A stretch of DNA of 10,501 bases. Source: Acidimicrobium sp. UBA3029 (lineage in GTDB: Bacteria; Actinomycetota; Acidimicrobiia; Acidimicrobiales; Ilumatobacteraceae). Both the position numbers and the translations under genes were made by a program. How positions within the stretch are numbered: the stretch's first letter is position 1; each line of letters opens with the position of its first letter. The notes beneath the pieces were generated by a model. The model was not told the DNA's origin. It saw only the letters and a program-made list of their open reading frames with translations, and searched no databases. The DNA lies in contig DFDK01000099.1 in the NCBI GenBank assembly GCA_002367695.1, positions 1-10,501 on the forward strand, given 5' to 3'. Of the stretch, positions 6,220 through 10,501 are shown piece by piece.

Positions 6220-8142
6220 ATGACATACACATTTGACGCCAAGATTCCTGCTGGTGCTCTCACCGATAAGTGGGACAACTATAAACAGAACGCCAAGTTG
6301 GTCAACCCAAACAACAAGCGCAAGTTCAAGATCATCGTGGTGGGCACTGGGTTGGCTGGTGCTTCAGCAGCTGCCACACTTGCCGAACTCGGTTATCAGG
6401 TTGATGCGTTTACGTTTCATGACTCTCCTCGCCGCGCACACTCAATTGCTGCCCAGGGTGGCATCAATGCGGCAAAGAACTATCAAGGTGATGGTGACAG
6501 CGTTAATCGCTTGTTTACCGACACGATTAAGGGCGGCGACTTCCGCTCACGCGAAGCCAACGTGCATCGTTTGGCACAAGTTTCTGTTGACATCATCGAC
6601 CAAATGGTTGCCCAGGGCGTGCCATTCGCACGTGAATACGGGGGCTTGCTCGACAACCGCAGTTTCGGTGGCGCGCAAGTAAGCCGCACGTTTTACGCTC
6701 GTGGCCAGACCGGTCAGCAGTTGCTCATTGGTGCATACCAACAGATGGCGCGTCAAGTTGGTTTGGGTGGTGTGCGACTTTTTAATCGCACCGAACTGAT
6801 CGACACTGTTGTTGTCGACGGCCGTTGCGCTGGCATCGTGGTGCGCGACTTGCTGACAGGTGAGATCCAGTCACATGCAGCGCATGCAGTTGTGCTCGCC
6901 ACCGGTGGTTACGGCAACGTGTTTTTCTTGTCAACAAATGCAATGAATTGCAACGTCACTGCGGCATGGCGCGCGCATCGTCGCGGCGCAATGTTTGCAA
7001 ACCCTTGTTACACGCAGATTCACCCAACATGTATTCCGCAAGCCGATGAAACGCAATCAAAACTTACGTTGATGAGCGAATCGTTGCGCAATGATGGCCG
7101 AGTGTGGGTGCCAAAGAGCCCAACAGACAATCGTCCTGCCGACCAGATTCCAGAAGCAGAGCGCGATTATTACCTCGAGCGTTTGTACCCGAGCTATGGC
7201 AACTTGGCGCCGCGCGATATTTCATCGCGAGCAGCAAAGCGTCTTGTCGACAAAGGTCAGGGCATTGGGCCATTAAAGAATGGTGTCAACCTCGACTTCG
7301 CTGCAGCCATCGAGCGACTTGGTTTAGACGTCGTAAAAGAGCGTTATGGCAACTTGTTCGAAATGTACGAACGCATTGCAGGCGAAGACCCATACAAGAC
7401 TCCAATGCGCATTTACCCAGCAACGCACTACACAATGGGCGGCTTGTGGGTCGACTACGAGTTGATGACAAACATTCCTGGTTTGTATGCAGCGGGCGAA
7501 GCAAACTTCTCGGATCACGGCGCAAACCGTCTTGGTGCATCTGCACTGATGCAAGGTCTTGCTGATGGCTATTTTGTTTTGCCATCCACGATCAGTAGTG
7601 GTCTTGCTCCGCTACTGGGCAAAACAATGCCAGGCATCGATCACCCTGCGTTTAAAGAAGCCGAGCAACTTGCCAAAGATCGTTTCTCTGGGTACCTCAA
7701 TACGAAGGGCAAGCGTTCGCCCGATTGGTTCCATCGCGAGCTTGGCAAAATCATTTGGGACAAGTGCGGCATGGAGCGAACCAAAGAAGGTTTGCAGCAA
7801 GCACTCGCTGACTTGCCAGCTCTGTACAACGAATTTCAAACCGACTTGCGCGTGACTGGCACAGGTGAAACCACCAACCAGACGCTTGAAAAGGCTGGTC
7901 GTGTCGACGACTTCTTCCAGTTGGGCATGGCAATGTGTCAAGACGCCCTCACCCGCGAGGAAAGCTGCGGTGCGCACTTTCGCTCCGAATATCAAACACC
8001 AGAGGGTGAAGCACAACGCGACGACGAGAAGTTCTGTCATGTTGCGGCCTTTGAGTGGACAGGCGACCCAATGAATCCGAAGCGCAATGTGGAAGAACTT
8101 GTGTTCGAAACTGCGCACCTCGCAACAAGGAGTTACAAGTGA
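6220..8142 (+). CDS. sdhA: Succinate dehydrogenase flavoprotein subunit
   Basis: A 640-residue FAD enzyme that oxidises succinate to fumarate (or the reverse) at the membrane face of complex II. The dinucleotide-binding motif is VVGTGLAGASAA (about 41-52). The RRAHSIAAQGGINA block holds H74, the probable covalent FAD-linking histidine. Active-site residues of the family are visible: HPT at 268, SLR with R290, the THYTMGG block with H403, and GANRLGASALMQG with R437, followed by the C-terminal helical domain. Length and motifs match the longer actinobacterial/Bacillus-type SdhA that pairs with a b558 anchor. The only upstream start in reach is ATG 6220. An AGGAG (6200-6204) overlaps the sdhC stop codon but lies 15 bases away, longer than ideal. 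The stop codon overlaps the sdhB start by four bases (GTGA), which implies translational coupling. Confidence 0.96.
   Translation: MTYTFDAKIPAGALTDKWDNYKQNAKLVNPNNKRKFKIIVVGTGLAGASAAATLAELGYQVDAFTFHDSPRRAHSIAAQGGINAAKNYQGDGDSVNRLFTDTIKGGDFRSREANVHRLAQVSVDIIDQMVAQGVPFAREYGGLLDNRSFGGAQVSRTFYARGQTGQQLLIGAYQQMARQVGLGGVRLFNRTELIDTVVVDGRCAGIVVRDLLTGEIQSHAAHAVVLATGGYGNVFFLSTNAMNCNVTAAWRAHRRGAMFANPCYTQIHPTCIPQADETQSKLTLMSESLRNDGRVWVPKSPTDNRPADQIPEAERDYYLERLYPSYGNLAPRDISSRAAKRLVDKGQGIGPLKNGVNLDFAAAIERLGLDVVKERYGNLFEMYERIAGEDPYKTPMRIYPATHYTMGGLWVDYELMTNIPGLYAAGEANFSDHGANRLGASALMQGLADGYFVLPSTISSGLAPLLGKTMPGIDHPAFKEAEQLAKDRFSGYLNTKGKRSPDWFHRELGKIIWDKCGMERTKEGLQQALADLPALYNEFQTDLRVTGTGETTNQTLEKAGRVDDFFQLGMAMCQDALTREESCGAHFRSEYQTPEGEAQRDDEKFCHVAAFEWTGDPMNPKRNVEELVFETAHLATRSYK
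8127..8132 (+). promoter_or_regulatory. Ribosome-binding site fixing the sdhB start
   Basis: AAGGAG lies six bases before GTG 8139, inside the end of sdhA. It is the best Shine-Dalgarno match in the window. It decides the start against an in-frame ATG at 8055, which would add 28 residues unlike any SdhB N-terminus. Confidence 0.85.
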
Positions 8143-8912
8143 GCCATCTAAAGAATCTCACGCTAAAGGTATGGCGCCAAAGTGGTCCAGCCGACGCTGG
8201 TCGTTTCGAGACGCACGAAGTTGCCGAGATCAGCGACGAAGCATCGTTCTTAGAGTTGCTCGATGTACTCAACGAGCAATTGATCAGTGAAAATAAAGAA
8301 GCAGTGGTGTTTGACCATGACTGTCGCGAAGGTATCTGCGGAACTTGCTCGCTGATGATCAACGGTGTTGCCCACGGCCCACAGCGTGCGACCACCACAT
8401 GTCAGTTGCACATGCGTTCATTCAAGAGCAATGACACGATTGTGGTTGAGCCTTGGCGAGCAGCAGCGTTTCCAATCATCAAAGACTTGATGGTTGATCG
8501 TTCGCCGTTTGATCGGATCATCGAATCTGGTGGGTACATCACCGCAGTCACTGGCGGCGCGCCAGACGGCAATCTCATCGCCGTACCAAAACCAGTTTCT
8601 GATGCAGCAATGGATTCTGCACAGTGCATTGGTTGCGGCGCATGTGTAGCAGCGTGTCCAAACGGTGCGGCCAGTTTGTTTACCGGTGCAAAAATTGCAC
8701 ACCTCAATCGTTTACCGCAGGGTCAGCCAGAGCGTTATCAGCGCACTGAGGCAATGGTCGAAAAAATGGACGAATACTTTGGTTCGTGCACCAATCACGG
8801 CGAGTGCTCGGCGGCATGCCCGAAAGAGATCTCTGTTGATGTGATCGCACTGATGAATAAGGACTACCGTGCGTCTAAGTTCAAAAGCCGCAAAGAAATT
8901 AGCCGCGATTAA
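8139..8912 (+). CDS. sdhB: Succinate dehydrogenase iron-sulfur subunit
   Basis: A 257-residue protein that carries electrons from the flavin of SdhA to the anchor subunit through three Fe-S clusters. The N-terminal ferredoxin-like domain has the 2Fe-2S ligands C62, C67 and C70 (CREGICGTC) and C88. The C-terminal helical domain has CIGCGACVAACP (C163, C166, C169, C173) and CTNHGECSAACP (C217, C223, C227). By analogy with other SdhB proteins, C163, C166, C169 and C227 hold the 4Fe-4S cluster, and C173, C217 and C223 the 3Fe-4S cluster. All ligands are present. The GTG start overlaps the sdhA stop codon as GTGA and has a strong AAGGAG six bases upstream. The NfuA-like carrier elsewhere in the window is a plausible cluster donor. 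The DedA-family gene follows after 15 bases. Confidence 0.96.
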   Translation: MSHLKNLTLKVWRQSGPADAGRFETHEVAEISDEASFLELLDVLNEQLISENKEAVVFDHDCREGICGTCSLMINGVAHGPQRATTTCQLHMRSFKSNDTIVVEPWRAAAFPIIKDLMVDRSPFDRIIESGGYITAVTGGAPDGNLIAVPKPVSDAAMDSAQCIGCGACVAACPNGAASLFTGAKIAHLNRLPQGQPERYQRTEAMVEKMDEYFGSCTNHGECSAACPKEISVDVIALMNKDYRASKFKSRKEISRD

Positions 8913-8918
8913 TTCGCG
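8904..8918 (+). repeat. Short palindrome over the sdhB stop codon
   Basis: CGCGA-TTAAT-TCGCG is a perfect five-base inverted repeat whose loop contains the sdhB stop codon (8910-8912). As RNA it would make a five-base stem with a five-base loop. No U-tract follows, so it is not a classical terminator. It may mark the end of the sdhCAB message or simply be chance. Confidence 0.35.
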
Positions 8919-8927
8919 CATCCCCTC

Positions 8928-9560
8928 ATGTTGAGCGGTCTGGCTACTTGGGTACAAGATGTTATTGAGTCGCTTGGGTATCTCGGTGTAGCAATTCTTG
9001 TTGTGGTCGAAAATTTGTTTCCACCAATTCCATCTGAAATTGTTTTGCCGTTTGCCGGCTTCGTCGCACAGCGTGGTGACGCATCGGTAGTGATCATGAT
9101 TCTTGCCGCAACCATTGGCTCGGTAGTTGGCGCACTCATCTTGTATTACATCTCGTGGGTGATCGGACCAGATCGACTAAGGCAATTCGTTGTCCGATTT
9201 GGTAAATGGTTTGGTGTAAAAGAATCGGATCTCACACGCGCTGAAGAATGGTTTGATCGACGTTCAACAACGGCGGTACTCGTTGGCCGTTGTGTGCCAC
9301 TTATTCGATCCATCGTGTCAATCCCTGCAGGCTTCCGACGTATGAAGATTGTGCCATTTGTTATTTACACATTTATCGGCAGCGCAGTATGGAATATTAT
9401 TTTGATCGGCGCGGGAGCCTTACTTGGTGACAACTGGGATGCAGTTGGTGACTATGTAGGAATCTTCCAATACGTCGTGATTGCCGTCATCGGTCTTGCA
9501 CTCATCCGATTTGCTTACATCGTTATCAAGCGTCGCAAAGGTAGTAAAACTAGTTCTTGA
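8928..9560 (+). CDS. DedA-family integral membrane protein
   Basis: A 210-residue membrane protein of the DedA (SNARE-associated/VTT) family. Members are linked to lipid-carrier flipping and membrane homeostasis; the exact substrate cannot be told here. The two family blocks are intact. The first is the N-terminal re-entrant loop ENLFPPIPSE (28-37) with conserved E28 and E37. The second is GRCVPLIRSIVSIPAG, with R121 and R127, before the second re-entrant segment. Additional hydrophobic helices lie near 55-80, 140-165 and 180-203, and the C-terminus is basic (KRRKGSK). ATG 8928 is the only start available after the in-frame stop at 8910. No ribosome-binding site precedes it, which is unusual for a gene 15 bases behind sdhB. 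Its stop codon (9558-9560) overlaps the -35 box of the next gene. Family call is secure; membership in the sdh transcript is likely but unproven. Confidence 0.9.
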   Translation: MLSGLATWVQDVIESLGYLGVAILVVVENLFPPIPSEIVLPFAGFVAQRGDASVVIMILAATIGSVVGALILYYISWVIGPDRLRQFVVRFGKWFGVKESDLTRAEEWFDRRSTTAVLVGRCVPLIRSIVSIPAGFRRMKIVPFVIYTFIGSAVWNIILIGAGALLGDNWDAVGDYVGIFQYVVIAVIGLALIRFAYIVIKRRKGSKTSS

Positions 9561-9586
9561 CGATTTCATAAAGTGAGCGATATCGT
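9557..9586 (+). promoter_or_regulatory. Promoter of the winged-helix/nucleotidyltransferase gene
   Basis: TTGACG (9557-9562, five of six consensus matches) and TATCGT (9581-9586, four of six) are separated by 18 bases. The -10 ends seven bases before ATG 9594, placing transcription start on or next to that ATG and predicting a leaderless mRNA. The -35 overlaps the stop codon of the DedA-family gene. The spacer and -10 lie within the 40-base palindrome, so a bound repressor would cover the promoter. Confidence 0.6.
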
Positions 9587-9601
9587 TCATTTTATGAAAT
9601 C
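9562..9601. repeat. 40-bp near-perfect palindrome, candidate autoregulatory operator
   Basis: Positions 9562-9601 are self-complementary about 9581.5. Arms GATTTCATAAA (9562-9572) and TTTATGAAATC (9591-9601) are perfect, and the core GCGATATCGT is palindromic apart from its outer pair. The only two failing pairs (9573/9590 and 9577/9586) are G-T, so plus-strand RNA could pair along all 20 positions, two of them as wobbles. The element covers the promoter spacer, the -10, both candidate start codons and the first codons of the winged-helix gene, exactly where an autorepressor site would lie. Whether it acts as DNA operator or RNA hairpin is not decided by the sequence. Confidence 0.85.
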
Positions 9602-10217
9602 TACAGTGGCACCATTACTGCTACCTGTTTTGCGTTCACGCGGACAAGCCGAGATGCTCTGTGCAATTTTGTCCAACCCGAAAAGGGAATGGACTCTTGC
9701 AGAACTGGCAAAAGTCAGTGGGCAATCTTTGCCCACAGTGCAGCGCGAGGTGCAGCGAGCGGAGATGGCAGAACTCGTCAAGTCTCGTCGAGTGGGTCGC
9801 TCTCGACTCGTATCAGGGGGTGTGTCGCCACTGCAGCATCATCTTGCTCAATTACTCATGATGTCATTTGGTCCTCGACAGGTGATAGCCAAAGAATTCG
9901 GTGCGTTGTCTGGTGTAGAAAAACTCTTCATCTTTGGTTCATGGGCAGCTCGTTTTGAAGGCGATCGCGGATTTCCGCCAAATGATATTGACGTTCTTAT
10001 TATTGGAAATCCGGACGTTGGCGCAGTAGCAGAGGTTTCGCAGAAATCTTCAAAAATGTTATCCATTGACGTCAATCCGACAATCGAGTCGCACACATGG
10101 TGGGCAAATAAGTCGGGTACAGGTTTTCGAAAGCAAATCGCCTCTCGACCATTAGTCGAACTCGAGGTGCGTGGTGTCAGCAATGTGGAAACAAAGAGTT
10201 CAGGATCAAATAAATAA
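9594..10217 (+). CDS. Winged-helix DNA-binding protein fused to a minimal nucleotidyltransferase domain
   Basis: A 207-residue protein (214 if GTG 9573 is used). Numbered from the GTG, residues about 25-82 form an ArsR/MarR-like winged helix: LLCAILSNPKREWTLAELAKVSGQSLPTVQREVQRAEMAELVKSRRVGRSR is summarised by a recognition helix near 51-62 and a basic wing at 70-78. Residues about 115-200 form a pol-beta-type minimal nucleotidyltransferase (MNT) domain, with FIFGSW (G122, S123), the metal pair D138 and D140 in NDIDVLIIG, and a possible third acid D166 in LSIDVNP. The catalytic acids are intact, so it may be active. MNT proteins act as antitoxins or toxins that modify proteins or tRNA, but here no HEPN partner is seen in the 284 bases downstream. 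ATG 9594 is preferred because a promoter predicts leaderless transcription from it. The gene's start lies in a 40-base palindrome, suggesting it represses itself. Domain calls are firm; function is unknown. Confidence 0.8.
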   Translation: MKSTVAPLLLPVLRSRGQAEMLCAILSNPKREWTLAELAKVSGQSLPTVQREVQRAEMAELVKSRRVGRSRLVSGGVSPLQHHLAQLLMMSFGPRQVIAKEFGALSGVEKLFIFGSWAARFEGDRGFPPNDIDVLIIGNPDVGAVAEVSQKSSKMLSIDVNPTIESHTWWANKSGTGFRKQIASRPLVELEVRGVSNVETKSSGSNK

Positions 10218-10288
10218 GTCAGTATCCACAATCGGTCTCCACGGGGGTAACTCGAGAAGTTGTTCAATTAGCTTTTGAAACTTCGCAG

Positions 10289-10501
10289 TCACTTGCGTTG
10301 ACTTGCGCCAAACTCATGCGCAAGAGATGAAAGTGTTGTTACAAAGCCAGATCTCTTAGTTCGAACCTTATGATTGGTATATAAAACAGAGGTATAAGAC
10401 TTATCCTTGATTGGCCCAATTATTTGGTCCTGCAAGGCAGTGGGGTGCCAGTAGGCGACAATGGAGGCGTGGGTGATCTGAGCGGCTCGCGGCTCGCGGC
10501 T
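10289..10501 (-). CDS. Possible 3' end of an unrecognised gene, cut by the window edge
   Basis: On the minus strand a frame is open from the window edge to a TGA at 10289-10291, giving 70 residues that end in LAHEFGASQRK. The other two minus-strand frames close within about 90 bases. The translated text is fairly protein-like, with YTNHKVRTKRSGFVTTLSSLAHEF near the end, but I recognise no family. An open stretch of this length arises by chance often enough that the evidence is weak. If real, the gene converges on the winged-helix/nucleotidyltransferase gene with 71 bases between stop codons. Its edge-proximal codons are made of the tandem heptamer and would read SREPRAA. Confidence 0.25.
   Translation of the reverse strand, partial: SREPRAAQITHASIVAYWHPTALQDQIIGPIKDKSYTSVLYTNHKVRTKRSGFVTTLSSLAHEFGASQRK
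10302..10324. repeat. Seven-base inverted repeat (hairpin) in the terminal region
   Basis: CTTGCGC (10302-10308) and GCGCAAG (10318-10324) are perfect inverted arms around a nine-base loop. No T-run follows in either direction, so it is not a standard terminator. The left arm is also part of a direct repeat, ACTTGCG at 10291-10297 and 10301-10307. Confidence 0.45.
10482..10501. repeat. Tandem GCGGCTC heptamer reaching the window edge
   Basis: Two full copies of GCGGCTC (10482-10488 and 10489-10495) and six bases of a third (10496-10501) are visible. The array probably continues outside the window. Its true copy number and whether it is genuine or an end-of-assembly artefact cannot be judged here. 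Confidence 0.6.

Larger units (their letters stand above)
10218..10501. other. Terminal region without a convincing gene
   Basis: No recognised gene begins or ends here on the plus strand. Contents are a 7-base inverted repeat (10302-10324), an AT-rich patch with TATATAAAA (10378-10386) and TATAAG (10393-10398), the small palindrome ATTGG-C-CCAAT (10410-10420), and a tandem GCGGCTC heptamer at the window edge. A minus-strand open frame without a visible start runs in from the edge to 10289. A plus-strand open frame of about 38 codons from 10214 has no usual start codon near its beginning. Confidence 0.6.

Noticed and set aside
8055..8138. In-frame ATG extending SdhB by 28 residues
   Set aside because: The extension lies wholly inside sdhA in another frame and does not resemble an SdhB N-terminus. 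GTG 8139 has a strong AAGGAG at the ideal distance and a GTGA overlap with the sdhA stop codon.
10214..10330. Plus-strand open frame of about 38 codons after the winged-helix gene as a possible small partner protein
   Set aside because: It has no ATG, GTG or TTG near its beginning and no ribosome-binding site, and it shows no HEPN-type motif (no R-x4-6-H). I cannot support it as a gene.
10358..10367. GTTCGAAC resembling a tRNA T-loop
   Set aside because: The flanking bases do not form a T-stem, and no acceptor or anticodon arms can be found around it. It is just an eight-base palindrome.
10445..10501. Plus-strand GTG-started frame open to the window edge
   Set aside because: It has only 19 codons, glycine-rich and ending in the tandem heptamer, with no ribosome-binding site or recognisable content.

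Overview
The window looks like a stretch of core chromosome from an actinobacterium of roughly balanced base composition. My best guess is an Acidimicrobiia-type freshwater or marine lineage, inferred from gene content and protein style and not provable here. Frequent GTG starts and apparent leaderless starts (a -10-like hexamer seven bases before the start codon) fit Actinobacteria. I see no insertion sequence, phage, CRISPR, rRNA or tRNA.

Left part (1-2860). Two minus-strand genes come first: thiamine pyrophosphokinase (thiN, 1-657), preceded by a clear TPP riboswitch (about 663-750), and a ZnT9-like cation diffusion facilitator (809-1717). Diverging from the latter is an NfuA-like iron-sulfur carrier (1775-2413). 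It converges on a small SCP2-type lipid-binding protein (2432-2830, minus).

Middle part (2859-8912). A large K+-independent membrane pyrophosphatase (hppA, 2859-5189, minus) diverges from the succinate dehydrogenase operon sdhC-sdhA-sdhB (5401-8912, plus). The 211-base region between them carries promoter-like sequence and a palindrome. Both machines are energy-coupling membrane systems: one pumps protons with PPi, the other feeds succinate electrons into the quinone pool. The NfuA-like protein could supply Fe-S clusters to SdhB, but this is only inference.

Right part (8928-10501). A DedA-family membrane protein follows sdhB. Next is a winged-helix protein fused to a minimal nucleotidyltransferase domain (about 9594-10217), whose promoter and start codon lie inside a 40-bp near-perfect palindrome. 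The last 284 bases hold no convincing gene. A 5'-truncated minus-strand open frame runs in from the right edge, a 7-bp-stem hairpin lies near 10302-10324, and a GCGGCTC heptamer is tandemly repeated at the edge.

The most unusual signals are the two long palindromes (42 bp at 2801-2842 and 40 bp at 9562-9601). Each is laid exactly over a gene start just after the stop codon of the preceding gene. The second sits in front of a DNA-binding/nucleotidyltransferase fusion and is a good candidate autoregulatory operator.
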